Part shown: in pieces, positions 27,398-35,519 of the stretch | Layout of the letters: the number at the start of each line of letters is the position of its first letter | How positions within the stretch are numbered: the stretch's first letter is position 1 | Assembly (NCBI RefSeq): GCF_039534165.1 | Contig: NZ_BAAAUX010000022.1 | Location: forward strand, 11,495 to 75,494 | Direction: 5' to 3' | Origin: Saccharopolyspora_D taberi | GTDB lineage: Bacteria > Actinomycetota > Actinomycetes > Mycobacteriales > Pseudonocardiaceae | DNA length: 64,000 nt | The notes under the pieces: model-generated | Databases searched by the model: none | Told to the model about the DNA's origin: nothing | What the model saw: only the letters and a program-made list of their open reading frames with translations | Translations under genes and position numbers: made by a program

Positions 27398-27827
27398 GGT
27401 CCTTCTCGCTTTCGAGTGCGGCGAACAAGGAGTGTAGACCCCGCAACTGATCCCCACTTCACATCAAATTATCCGGGGAATTCTTTGCCGCAGACCTGGA
27501 ATCGCTTGCAGCTCAATGCAATGATCTCCGCGGCTCGGACGGCCGATGGTTTCGAACGGATAACGTTCGCACCGGGAGCAGAACCCGCGGCAGCGGGCGT
27601 ACGTCTGGGTCTTCGCAAGCAACGAGACCGCGGTGCGCCGGCGCAGCGCGGCTCGGTGGAAGGAATTCCCGAAACACCACGCGCGCACGAGTCGCGGCGG
27701 ACCACGCGGTCGCGCCGCGGATTCGTCGCGAGATCCGGGCCCGCTTCCCCCAAGCGTTCCCGGAATTCCCAGCTGCGCGCGGTGCCGGATCCTGCCGTTT
27801 TCCGATCCCCCAAGGAGAAGTAGGACA
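27398..27827. other. 430-bp region without a supported gene
   Basis: This lies between the divergent LysR gene and the four-helix membrane protein. An open frame on the + strand (27416-27823) lacks any recognisable domain, has a biased Arg/Pro composition and no good ribosome site, so I do not call it. GGAATTCC occurs at 27662 and 27762, with a related GGGGAATTC at 27475. No convincing promoter pair is seen. Confidence 0.5.
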
Positions 27828-28421
27828 GTGACGTACTCGCAGACCGCCCCGGCGCACGGCGGGGCCCCGGCCGGACCCCCGAAGCGGCCGGTGATGCTGC
27901 TCGTGCTGCAGATCGTCGGCGCGATCGCCGTGCTGCTGCCGCTGATCAGCTCGATCATGATCTACGCCGGTGGCCGCGGCCTGGCCGAGGACAACGTGGA
28001 GAAGGCGCTCGACTCCTACAGCTGGCTGTTCGAGGCCAGCGGTGTGAGCACCGACGACGTCATGTCCCTGAAGGAGAGCTGGCCCGAGATGTGGGACCAG
28101 ATGATCGACGGCTACGCCGCCCAGCTGGGCGTCTGGGCCGGGATCGAGATCTTCTTCAGCGTCGTGATGCTGATCTGGGTCGTCTTCGCCCGCCACACCT
28201 GGGCCCGGGTGCTGATCACCATCTTCGCCCTCATCAACGCGCTGGTGCACCTGATCTTCGTCTCGGTGTCCTCCCCGCCGGACTCGATCGAGATCATGAT
28301 GGTGATCGCGATGGTGGTGAACCTGGTCGCGCTGGTGCTGTGCTGGATGCCGCCGGTGCTGCGCTACGCCAAGGCGCTCAAGCTGGCCAAGATGGCGCAG
28401 GCGGCCGGTTTCGCCCGCTGA
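27828..28421 (+). CDS. Putative four-helix membrane protein
   Basis: A 197-residue protein of unknown family. After a Pro/Gly-rich N-terminus there are about four membrane helices: LLVLQIVGAIAVLLPLISS, LGVWAGIEIFFSVVMLIWV, VLITIFALINALVHLIFV, and IMMVIAMVVNLVALVLCW. An extracytoplasmic loop lies between helices 1 and 2. The basic C-terminus suggests a cytoplasmic tail. GTG 27828 is preceded by AAGGAG and TAGGA. Confidence 0.72.
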   Translation: MTYSQTAPAHGGAPAGPPKRPVMLLVLQIVGAIAVLLPLISSIMIYAGGRGLAEDNVEKALDSYSWLFEASGVSTDDVMSLKESWPEMWDQMIDGYAAQLGVWAGIEIFFSVVMLIWVVFARHTWARVLITIFALINALVHLIFVSVSSPPDSIEIMMVIAMVVNLVALVLCWMPPVLRYAKALKLAKMAQAAGFAR

Positions 28422-28425
28422 CACC

Positions 28426-28446
28426 GGGTCCGTCCACAACGGACCC
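28426..28446 (+). terminator. Stem-loop after the membrane protein gene
   Basis: An 8-bp stem GGGTCCGT/ACGGACCC with a 5-nt loop, starting 5 nt after the stop codon of the membrane protein gene. Confidence 0.6.
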
Positions 28447-28496
28447 GTCTGCAGCCGGGGCCGCCGTCGGGAGCCCGGCGAGCCCCGGCCCGCTTC

Positions 28497-28525
28497 CGGC
28501 CCGGCACCTTCGAGGTGCCGGGCCG
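28497..28525. terminator. Strong stem-loop between convergent genes
   Basis: A perfect 13-bp stem CGGCCCGGCACCT with its complement and a 3-nt loop, followed by TTCGG. It lies 12 nt beyond the end of the minus-strand FAH gene and probably ends that transcript. Confidence 0.7.
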
Positions 28526-28536
28526 TTCGGCGGTTC

Positions 28537-29400
28537 TCAGGCGGCCCGGAGCCGCTGGCGCTGGGTGCCGAGCCCGTCGATCTCCAGCTCCATCACGTCG
28601 CCCGCGGCGAGGTAGGGGAACCGGCCCGACATCGCGACGCCCTCCGGGGTTCCGGTGTTGACCAGATCACCGGGCTCCAGCGTGACGTACTGGGACAGGT
28701 GCCGGATGATCTCGGCCACCGCGAAGATCATGTCGGCCGTGCTGGACTCCTGCCTGGCCTGCCCGTTGACCCGGGTCCGCAGGCCGAGCCGCTGCGGGTC
28801 GCCGAGGTCCTCGGCGGGAACCAGCCACGGACCGACCGGGTTGAACGTCTCGTGGCACTTGCCCTTCGACCACTGCCCGCCGGACTGCTCGATCTGGAAC
28901 GCCCGCTCCGAGACGTCGTTGGACACGACGAAGCCCGCGACGCACTCCGCCGCCTGCTCGGCGCTGTCGAGGTACCGGGCGCGGCGGCCGATCACGGCAC
29001 CGAGCTCGACCTCCCAGTCGGTGCGGGTGCTCCCGCGCGGGATCACCACGTCGTCGTAGGGACCGACCACGGTGTTCGGGTGCTTGAGAAACAGGATCGG
29101 CACCTCGGGAGGCGTCGAACCGGACTCGGCGGCGTGCGCGGCGTAGTTCTGGCCGATGCACAGCACCGCGCCCGGCCGCGCGATGGGCGCGCCGACCCGC
29201 AGACCGGTGCCGTCGGCGGGGTCGTGCACCTCGGTGAGCTCGCCTGCGGCCAGGGCCGCCCGGGTGCGGGCGAACCCGTCTCCCCCGAGGAACCCGGCGT
29301 CGATGTCGGCGGTGACGGTGGACAGATCGAACAGCCGGCCCTGCTCGTCCGCCACGTGCGGTCGTTCGGCCCCGACCGGGCCCAACCTCAGAAACCTCAT
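28537..29400 (-). CDS. Fumarylacetoacetate hydrolase family protein
   Basis: A 287-residue FAH-fold enzyme. The metal site is visible in DWEVELGAVIGRRAR and GFVVSNDVSERAFQ; GKCHETFNPVGPWLV and LVNTGTPEGVAMS complete the family pattern. Members act as decarboxylases, hydratases or C-C hydrolases on beta-keto or 2-oxo acids (also ureidoglycolate lyase). The context does not decide the substrate. ATG 29400 has AAGGAG 4 nt upstream. Confidence 0.87.
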   Translation of the reverse strand: MRFLRLGPVGAERPHVADEQGRLFDLSTVTADIDAGFLGGDGFARTRAALAAGELTEVHDPADGTGLRVGAPIARPGAVLCIGQNYAAHAAESGSTPPEVPILFLKHPNTVVGPYDDVVIPRGSTRTDWEVELGAVIGRRARYLDSAEQAAECVAGFVVSNDVSERAFQIEQSGGQWSKGKCHETFNPVGPWLVPAEDLGDPQRLGLRTRVNGQARQESSTADMIFAVAEIIRHLSQYVTLEPGDLVNTGTPEGVAMSGRFPYLAAGDVMELEIDGLGTQRQRLRAA

Positions 29401-29543
29401 CTCGCTCCTTCTGCTCGCGATGACGCCGCGCGGACCGCCCTGGCTCGGCCGGGAGGGGCGTCGCCCCACGACCAGGCCGGTCCGGCGCAGCCTCCCGACT
29501 TTCCACGGTCGGGGCAGGTCTGGCAAGGGGTCGACCCGGCCGA

Positions 29544-30476
29544 TCAGCGGTAGGCGGCCAGCGCGCCGACCACCAGGTCCCAGAACCGGTCGGCGTCGAG
29601 CCCGAGCGCCACGTCGGCGTTCGGCGCTCGCCCGGTCCGCCTCGCGAGGTCGGCGACGGTCGCACCGGCGGTCAAGTCGCCCCGCGTCTCGACCTCGACG
29701 TTCACCCGGACCGTCCGCACCAGCGACGGATCGGCGACCCGGGCGACGGCGACCGGATCGTGCAGCGGCGGGGCCTCGAAGCCGAACACCTCGCGGTAGG
29801 TCGAGCCGAAGAAGGTCATGAGGTCGACCGCGATGTCCCCGACGGTGGTGCCGAGAGAGCGCAGTCGGGCGAGGACATCAGGAGTCACCAACGCCTGGTG
29901 GGTGACGTCGAGCCCGCACATCGTCACCGGCAGTCCGGACCTGAACACGATCCGTGCCGCTTCCGGGTCGGTGGCGGCGTTGAACTCGGCCAGCGGTGTG
30001 ACGTTGCCGCGCCCGGTGCTCCCGCCCATCCACGAGATCTCCCGGATCCGCCCGGTGATCTCCGGATGGGCCAGCAGGAGCGCGGCCACGTTGGTCAGCG
30101 GCCCGGCCGCGACCACCGCGACCGGCGACTCCGCCTCGGCGAGCGTGCGCCGCAGCAGCTCGACCCCGCCCACCTCGCTCGGCCGGACGGTGGTCGGGCC
30201 CCACTCGGGGCCGTCGAGCCCGGACTCCCCGTGCACGTCAGCGGCCACCCGCAGCCGCCGGACCAGCGGCCCGGACGCACCAGCGGCCACCGGCACGTCG
30301 GTCACCCCGGCGACCGAGAGCACCCGGCAGGCGTTGCGCGTCACCTTCTCCAGCGACTGGTTCCCGCCGACGGTGGTGACGGCCCGCAGATCGAGCGCGT
30401 CGGACGCCGCCGCGAGCAGGATCGCGATCGCGTCGTCGTGCCCGGGATCGCAGTCCAGCACCACCGGAACGGTCAT
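29544..30476 (-). CDS. Inosine/uridine-preferring nucleoside hydrolase family protein
   Basis: A 310-residue calcium-dependent nucleoside hydrolase. The metal-binding N-terminus is VVLDCDPGHDDAIAI. NVAALLLAHPEI, ISWMGGSTGRGN, EFNAATDPEAA and PLHDPVAVA (catalytic His/metal Asp) are conserved. It cleaves ribonucleosides to base and ribose. It overlaps psuG by 4 nt and so is co-translated with a pseudouridine-5'-phosphate glycosidase. Confidence 0.9.
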   Translation of the reverse strand: MTVPVVLDCDPGHDDAIAILLAAASDALDLRAVTTVGGNQSLEKVTRNACRVLSVAGVTDVPVAAGASGPLVRRLRVAADVHGESGLDGPEWGPTTVRPSEVGGVELLRRTLAEAESPVAVVAAGPLTNVAALLLAHPEITGRIREISWMGGSTGRGNVTPLAEFNAATDPEAARIVFRSGLPVTMCGLDVTHQALVTPDVLARLRSLGTTVGDIAVDLMTFFGSTYREVFGFEAPPLHDPVAVARVADPSLVRTVRVNVEVETRGDLTAGATVADLARRTGRAPNADVALGLDADRFWDLVVGALAAYR

Positions 30477-31369
30477 AGCGCCTTCGCGATCTCGGCGGCG
30501 ACGGCGACGTTGTTGCGGTAGGCCGCGACGTTGGCCTCCAGGCTCCGGCCGCCGGTGGCCCGCCGGATGTGGTCGAGCAGGAACGGCGTGGTGGCGTGAC
30601 CGCTGATCCCCTGCTGCGCGGCGGCTTCCCACGCCTCGGCCAAAACCCGTTGGTGCGCCTCGGGATCGAGCTGTTCGTCGGCCGGAACCGGGTTCGCGAC
30701 CAGCAGAGCCGAAGGCACGTCGAGCGCGCGCTGAGCGCGGAAGATCGCGGCGACTTCCTCGGGCGTGTCGGCGGAATGGTCAAGCCCCAGCCCGGAATCG
30801 GCCACGTAGAAACCGGGAAAGCGCCGGGTCACGTACCCCACGACCGGGATGCTGAGGGTCTCCAGCCGCTCCAGCGTCGCGGGCACGTCCAGGACGGACT
30901 TCACGCCCGCGCTGACCACGACCAGCGGCGTCGAGGCCAGGGTCAGCAGGTCGGCCGACTCGTCGAACGACGTCGACGCGCCGTGGTGCACGCCGCCGAC
31001 GCCGCCGGTGGCGAAGACGCGGATTCCCGCCTGGTGCGCCAGGAACGCGGTCGCCGCGACGGTCGTGCCGCCGCTGAGCCCGCGGGCCGCGGCGATCGGC
31101 AGATCGCGCAGGCTGAGCTTCGCGGCGCGGTCGTCGGAGGCCAGCCGCTCGATCGAGGAGGGAGCGAGCCCGACCACCGGGGTGCCGCCGATCACGGCGA
31201 CGGTCGCGGGCACCACGCCGCGGTCGCGGAGCAACCGCTCGGCTCCGGTCGCCGCCGCGAGGTTCTCCGGCCGGGGCAGGCCGTGGGTGAACAGCGTCGA
31301 TTCCAGCGCGACGACCGGGTTCCCGTCCGCGAGCGCGTCCCGGACCTCCGGCGCGACCGTGACCGCCAT
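30473..31369 (-). CDS. psuG: Pseudouridine-5'-phosphate glycosidase
   Basis: A 298-residue PsuG-family enzyme that reversibly splits pseudouridine 5'-phosphate into uracil and ribose 5-phosphate. Motifs: VALESTLFTHGLPRPEN (catalytic Glu), FATGGVGGVHHGASTSFDES (metal Asp), AGVKSVLDVPATLERLE (Schiff-base Lys), TPFLLDHI and NVAAYRNNVAVAAEIA. GGGAGG lies 4 nt before ATG 31369. The usual partner kinase PsuK is not adjacent; a nucleoside hydrolase is instead. Confidence 0.93.
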   Translation of the reverse strand: MAVTVAPEVRDALADGNPVVALESTLFTHGLPRPENLAAATGAERLLRDRGVVPATVAVIGGTPVVGLAPSSIERLASDDRAAKLSLRDLPIAAARGLSGGTTVAATAFLAHQAGIRVFATGGVGGVHHGASTSFDESADLLTLASTPLVVVSAGVKSVLDVPATLERLETLSIPVVGYVTRRFPGFYVADSGLGLDHSADTPEEVAAIFRAQRALDVPSALLVANPVPADEQLDPEAHQRVLAEAWEAAAQQGISGHATTPFLLDHIRRATGGRSLEANVAAYRNNVAVAAEIAKAL

Positions 31370-31465
31370 GGCGCCTCCCGATCGGTGACTCGCCAAGCCT
31401 ACTGGGAAAAAGCCCTGCCGTAAGCTCGACCGGACCCGCTGATCCGCTGCCGAGGAGGCGAGAAC

Positions 31466-32068
31466 GTGCGCGGACTGTTCGCCCTGGCCGCTGCCACCGA
31501 CACCGCGATGGCCCTGCTGGGCCGCTCGCGCGAGCGGCGGCTCACCAAGACGGCGCTGATGCCCGCGCTCGCCGCCGAGCTCCGCCCGGCGCGGCTCGGC
31601 GCCGCGCTCGGCCTCGCCGGCTCCTGGGTCGGCGACGTCGCCCTGCTCCGCGACGACGACCGCGCGTTCCGCGCGGGCCTCGCCTCGTTCCTCGGCACCC
31701 ACGTCGCCTACGCGGCGACCTTCGCCGCCCGCGGCGAACGCCCGAAGCCGCTGCACGTGCTCCCGATCGCGGCCGCTACCGCGGCCTCCGCGGCGGCCTT
31801 CGGCCGGATGGCCGGGCCGCTGCGCCGCCCGGTCATGGCCTACGCGGCCACCATCGGGACGATGGCCGCTGCCGCGACCACGCTGCGCGGCCCCGGCTCC
31901 GGACGCGTGCTGGCGGGCGCGGCGACGTTCGTCGCCTCCGACAGCCTGCTGGCCCTGGCCCGCTTCGGCCTGGCGGAGAAGTGGCGCCGCCCGGCGGACG
32001 CGGGCGTCATGGCGACCTACACGCTCGGCCAGTGGCTGATCCACGACGGCCTGCGCCGCCACTCGTAA
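31466..32068 (+). CDS. YhhN/TMEM86-family lysoplasmalogenase-like membrane protein
   Basis: A 200-residue polytopic membrane protein. The family pattern is visible in KTALMPALAAEL, GSWVGDVALL, FLGTHVAYAATFA, ATFVASDSLLALARF and TYTLGQWLI, including the conserved acidic residues within membrane helices. YhhN relatives hydrolyse the vinyl-ether bond of lysoplasmalogens in animals; the bacterial role is less clear. GTG 31466 is preceded by GAGGAGG. Confidence 0.82.
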   Translation: MRGLFALAAATDTAMALLGRSRERRLTKTALMPALAAELRPARLGAALGLAGSWVGDVALLRDDDRAFRAGLASFLGTHVAYAATFAARGERPKPLHVLPIAAATAASAAAFGRMAGPLRRPVMAYAATIGTMAAAATTLRGPGSGRVLAGAATFVASDSLLALARFGLAEKWRRPADAGVMATYTLGQWLIHDGLRRHS

Positions 32069-32095
32069 GTCCGAAGTGGACAGTGAGCGCGAACA

Positions 32096-32125
32096 ACGGG
32101 GCGGACCCCGAAGGATCCGCCCCGT
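32096..32125. terminator. Stem-loop between convergent genes
   Basis: A perfect 10-bp stem ACGGGGCGGA/TCCGCCCCGT with a 10-nt loop, between the lysoplasmalogenase-like gene and the protease gene. Confidence 0.75.
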
Positions 32126-32143
32126 CCCGGAGTCGACCGCGCG

Positions 32144-32947
32144 TCACTTGCCCGCGTTGATCTGCTCCATCAGCGCGTCGTAGTAGGTGCCCACGCGGGC
32201 GTACACGCCGGGCTTGCCCGGACGGGCGCAGCCCTCGCCCCACGAAACCACGCCGACCAGCTTGTTCTCGACGACCATCGGGCCGCCGGAGTCACCCTGG
32301 CAGCTGTCGACACCGCCCTCGGGCAGGCCGGCGCAGACCATGCCCTCCGGGTTGTACTCGCCGTAGGCCTGCTTGCAGGTGTCGTCGGAGGTGATCGGGA
32401 CGTTGGCCTTCTGCAGGTGGTCGGCCTGCTGGCCGCCCTCGCTGGTGTTGCCCCAGCCGAGGATGGTGGCCTGGGTGTCCGGCGCGTAGCCCGGGTCGTC
32501 GGCCTTGGCCAGCTCGATCGGGGCCTCCTGGACCGGCGCCTCCAGCGTCAGCACCGAGACGTCGAAGCCCTGCGCGGCGTCCTGGTACTCCGGGTGCACC
32601 CAGACGTTGGTGACCTTGGACTGGGTTCCCTCACCGGAGCTCATCACGGTCCGGCCGCTGACCACGTTGATGTCAGCGGGCTGCGAGTCGACGGTGCAGT
32701 GCGCCGCGGTGACGACCTTGTTCGGGGCGGCGAGCGTGCCACCGCAGAACTGCTGACCGTCCGGAGTCACCAGCGCGACGGTGAACGGGTGGTCCTGGAT
32801 GTTGGCGTCCTCGCCACCGACGATGAACGGGCGGACGTCCGACGAGGTGTCCGGAGCGGCGTTCGCGACGGAACCCGCGGCGAGCGCCGACAGGGCGACC
32901 GCGGTGATTCCGGCTAACCGCGCGAACTTGCGGGAGCCATCGACCAT
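32144..32947 (-). CDS. Secreted trypsin-like serine protease (S1)
   Basis: A 267-residue S1 protease precursor. The signal peptide is ITAVALSALAAGSVANA. A short propeptide precedes the mature start at FIVGGEDA. The triad is His in VTAAHC, Asp in QGFDVSVL and Ser in GDSGGPMV. The Asp in GVDSCQGD at the base of the S1 pocket predicts cleavage after Arg/Lys. AAGGAGA precedes ATG 32947. It resembles secreted streptomycete trypsins. Confidence 0.93.
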   Translation of the reverse strand: MVDGSRKFARLAGITAVALSALAAGSVANAAPDTSSDVRPFIVGGEDANIQDHPFTVALVTPDGQQFCGGTLAAPNKVVTAAHCTVDSQPADINVVSGRTVMSSGEGTQSKVTNVWVHPEYQDAAQGFDVSVLTLEAPVQEAPIELAKADDPGYAPDTQATILGWGNTSEGGQQADHLQKANVPITSDDTCKQAYGEYNPEGMVCAGLPEGGVDSCQGDSGGPMVVENKLVGVVSWGEGCARPGKPGVYARVGTYYDALMEQINAGK

Positions 32948-33422
32948 GGTGATCTCCTTGTCTGTCGTGCCCTGAGGCAGTCGTGCTCACGAAGACCCCA
33001 GAACGGTGCGGCAACTGCTACGCACAGCAACCGATCGACCGCACGATAATCGGCACGGCAGGCGGACCAAAAGAACGGATAATTGCCGTTTACCAGAAGA
33101 TCCAGTACGAAAGTCGCAGCCATCGGCGGGCTGCCCGCCGGCTTCACAGAGGTGTCCCCGGCGCGCCCCGAACGCACCGGAGACACCTCTACCGCCGCCG
33201 TTGCGACCGCGGCTGCCAACGGTCCCCGTACCGTGGCTGACACGTCCGCGAGGCCCCGACCGCCACTGAGCGGAACGTGTCAGTTCTGGTGTACCTATCC
33301 TGGTTGGAATATTCCAGACCCGTTCGGCGGAGATGCGCCTCTTGATCGTTGAACTGCTCGGGCTAGCGACCGCTTCGCAACCGGTTGGTCCGTTCAACGC
33401 GTCCGGTGCTGCGCCGGACGCC
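32948..33422. other. 475-bp region without a supported gene, with structured elements
   Basis: No frame here has a recognisable domain. A long imperfect stem (GAGGTGTCCCCGG at 33149 with its near-complement ending 33189, 12 of 13 pairs, 15-nt loop) and a 12-bp palindrome TGGAATATTCCA (33305-33316) stand out. The region holds the protease promoter on the minus strand and the end of the two-component operon. Confidence 0.55.
33399..33421 (-). terminator. Stem-loop at the end of the two-component operon
   Basis: An 8-bp stem GCGTCCGG/CCGGACGC with a 7-nt loop, beginning 1 nt after the response-regulator stop codon on the minus strand. Confidence 0.7.
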
Positions 33423-34076
33423 TCAACGCGACACGAGCCCCGCGTCGTACGCCAGGAGTCCGGCCTGCGTCCGATTGCTGCATTCGAGCTTCACCAGCAT
33501 GCGCGAGACGTATCCCTTGACCGTCGCCTCGGACAGGAACAGCGCGTCCCCGATCTGCGCGTTGGACATGCCCTGCCCCAGGCAGATCAGCACCTCGCGC
33601 TCCCGGTCGGTGAGCTCCTGCACCAGCGTCCTGGCGCGCTGGCTGTTCTCGTCGGACGACGCCGCCACCAGCCGCCGCGTCGCCTCCGGCGACAGCACCG
33701 TGTGCCCGTCGGCGGCCACCCGGACCAGGCCGATCAGGTCCTCCGGCGGAGTCGACTTCACCAGGAACCCCGCCGCACCGGCCCGCAACGCGCGAAGCAC
33801 GTACTGGTCGGCGTCGAAGGTCGTGAGCGCCACGACCGCGGGCGGGTTCGGCAGCTGCGTGATCCGCTCGATCGCCGTGAGGCCGTCCACCCCCGGCATC
33901 CGCAGATCCATGAGCACCACCCTGGGTAGCCGGCGGACCACCACCTCCACGGCGGCGGCACCGTCCTGGGCGTCGCCGACGACGTCGATGTCCGGCGCGG
34001 AGCCGAGGATCGTGCGCAGGTGCGCGCACACCATCGGCTCGTCGTCGACCACGACGACGCGAATCGGTTCACTCAC
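33423..34076 (-). CDS. NarL/FixJ-family response regulator
   Basis: A 217-residue response regulator. The receiver domain has the acidic pair VVVDDEP, the phosphoacceptor Asp in VLMDLRMPG, Thr in ALTTFD and Lys in FLVKS. The C-terminal LuxR-type helix-turn-helix is ELTDREREVLICLGQGMSN to EATVKGYVSRMLVKL. GTG 34076 overlaps the kinase gene by 8 nt. Targets are unknown; the nearby protease and glycosyltransferase are candidates by position only. Confidence 0.92.
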   Translation of the reverse strand: MSEPIRVVVVDDEPMVCAHLRTILGSAPDIDVVGDAQDGAAAVEVVVRRLPRVVLMDLRMPGVDGLTAIERITQLPNPPAVVALTTFDADQYVLRALRAGAAGFLVKSTPPEDLIGLVRVAADGHTVLSPEATRRLVAASSDENSQRARTLVQELTDREREVLICLGQGMSNAQIGDALFLSEATVKGYVSRMLVKLECSNRTQAGLLAYDAGLVSR

Positions 34077-35325
34077 TGGCAGCCTCCGAAGTCGGCACGT
34101 AAGCGGGCAGCACCACGTCGACCTCGAACCCGCCGTCGCCCAGGTAGCCCGCGCGCAGCGTTCCACCGACCAGGTCGACGCGTTGCCGCAACCCCAGCAG
34201 ACCGGTTCCCGACCCGCTCAGCGCCAGGTCCGCGGCAGGCACCACCGATGATCCGGAGTTGCGGATGATCAACCGCACCCGGTCCGGGGTATAGGCGGTA
34301 CGCAACCACACCTTGGCTCCTGGGGCGTGCTTGTAGACGTTGGTGAGGGCTTCCTGCACCACGCGGCGGGCCGTGCGGCCGACCGCGGGCGACACCCTGG
34401 CCGAACTGCCCTCTTCCTCGAACTCGACGGAAATGCCGGCGGCTTCCGAACGTTCGATCAGATCGGCCAGGTCGGGTAATGGCCCCACCTCCGCTTCCTC
34501 CCGGTGCTCCTCCTCGTCCGGACCTCGCCGCAGGACCCCGACGAAATCGCGCAGTTCGGTCAGCGCCTCGCAGCCGCTCGACCGCAGCTGTTCGGCAGCG
34601 GCTCTTGTTTCCTCGTCCTTGGCCGTGATCCCCAACGCGCCCGCCTGCAGGACCATCAGGCTGACCCGGTGGGTGACCACGTCGTGCATCTCCAGCGCCA
34701 GCCGCGCCCGCTCGTCCACGCGCGCCTGCTCGGCGAGCAGGTGCTGCTCGCGCTCGGCCCGCTCCGCCCGGTCCCGCAGCGCCTGGACCAGGCGTCTTCG
34801 CGCGCTCACGTAGAGCCCGAGCAGCGCTGGGAAGACGGTCAGGATGACGGCGCTGGAGATCACGCTGGCCGGTGTCTCCACCCACGGCCGGGCCGCCAGG
34901 AAGATCAGCAGTCCGATGAGGCCCCAGCCGACCAGCCACCGGGCTCGCGTCGCGGTGTAGACGACGACGGCGTAGATCGCGAACGGGGTCTCCCCGGTGG
35001 TCCACGCGTCATCCATCCGGTTCACGATGAGCAGCGGCCCCGGCCCCTGCTCGATGAGCACCGCCTGGATCGTGCCCAGGACAGCGACGAACGTGAGCAG
35101 CGCAAGCGGATATCGCCGTCTGGCCAGCAAGGCCAGACCGCACAGGTCGGTCAGCGCGCCGCTCATGCCGATGCCGCCAATCCAGTCGTACTGGTCCGGC
35201 GGCGTGTCCGGGGGGAACAAGTGCTTCAGCACCTTGTCGAGCGCGGTCAGGAAAATGACCAGACCGATGTCGAAGGTGGCCTCGCGCTTGGTGTTCCAGA
35301 GCAGGCGCCACAGGGGGCGCTTCAT
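34069..35325 (-). CDS. NarL-type membrane sensor histidine kinase
   Basis: A 418-residue kinase. The N-terminal part has several membrane helices (about residues 20-150), then a coiled segment rich in Arg/Glu. The HisKA_3 dimerisation motif is ALEMHDVVTHRVSLM (phosphoaccepting His after Met), and the ATPase domain ends with GSGTGLLGLRQRV. The downstream regulator is translationally coupled. ATG 35325 gives a positively charged N-terminus. Confidence 0.9.
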   Translation of the reverse strand: MKRPLWRLLWNTKREATFDIGLVIFLTALDKVLKHLFPPDTPPDQYDWIGGIGMSGALTDLCGLALLARRRYPLALLTFVAVLGTIQAVLIEQGPGPLLIVNRMDDAWTTGETPFAIYAVVVYTATRARWLVGWGLIGLLIFLAARPWVETPASVISSAVILTVFPALLGLYVSARRRLVQALRDRAERAEREQHLLAEQARVDERARLALEMHDVVTHRVSLMVLQAGALGITAKDEETRAAAEQLRSSGCEALTELRDFVGVLRRGPDEEEHREEAEVGPLPDLADLIERSEAAGISVEFEEEGSSARVSPAVGRTARRVVQEALTNVYKHAPGAKVWLRTAYTPDRVRLIIRNSGSSVVPAADLALSGSGTGLLGLRQRVDLVGGTLRAGYLGDGGFEVDVVLPAYVPTSEAASE

Positions 35326-35519
35326 GTGGCACACCGTAGCCACGCTCCGCCCGGCTTTTCCGGAAAACCCTTCCAGCGTCGGGTCCGGAACCTACGAAAG
35401 TTGCAGTTGGTCCCGAAGTTAGCGACCTTCGTCGTTCTGAACACGACTAAGCGCCGTAGCCGGGCGGCTCTCGCTCCAAGTTGAATCGTCGGCAGATCTT
35501 GTGGAGACGAGGGGGAACG

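Noticed and set aside
27416..27823. 135-codon frame between LysR and the membrane protein
   Set aside because: It begins inside the LysR leader, shows no domain, and the downstream GTG with AAGGAG belongs to another frame.
33083..33352. Small plus-strand frame in the protease/regulator spacer
   Set aside because: No ribosome site or domain; composition is that of random GC-rich DNA and it spans the hairpin elements.
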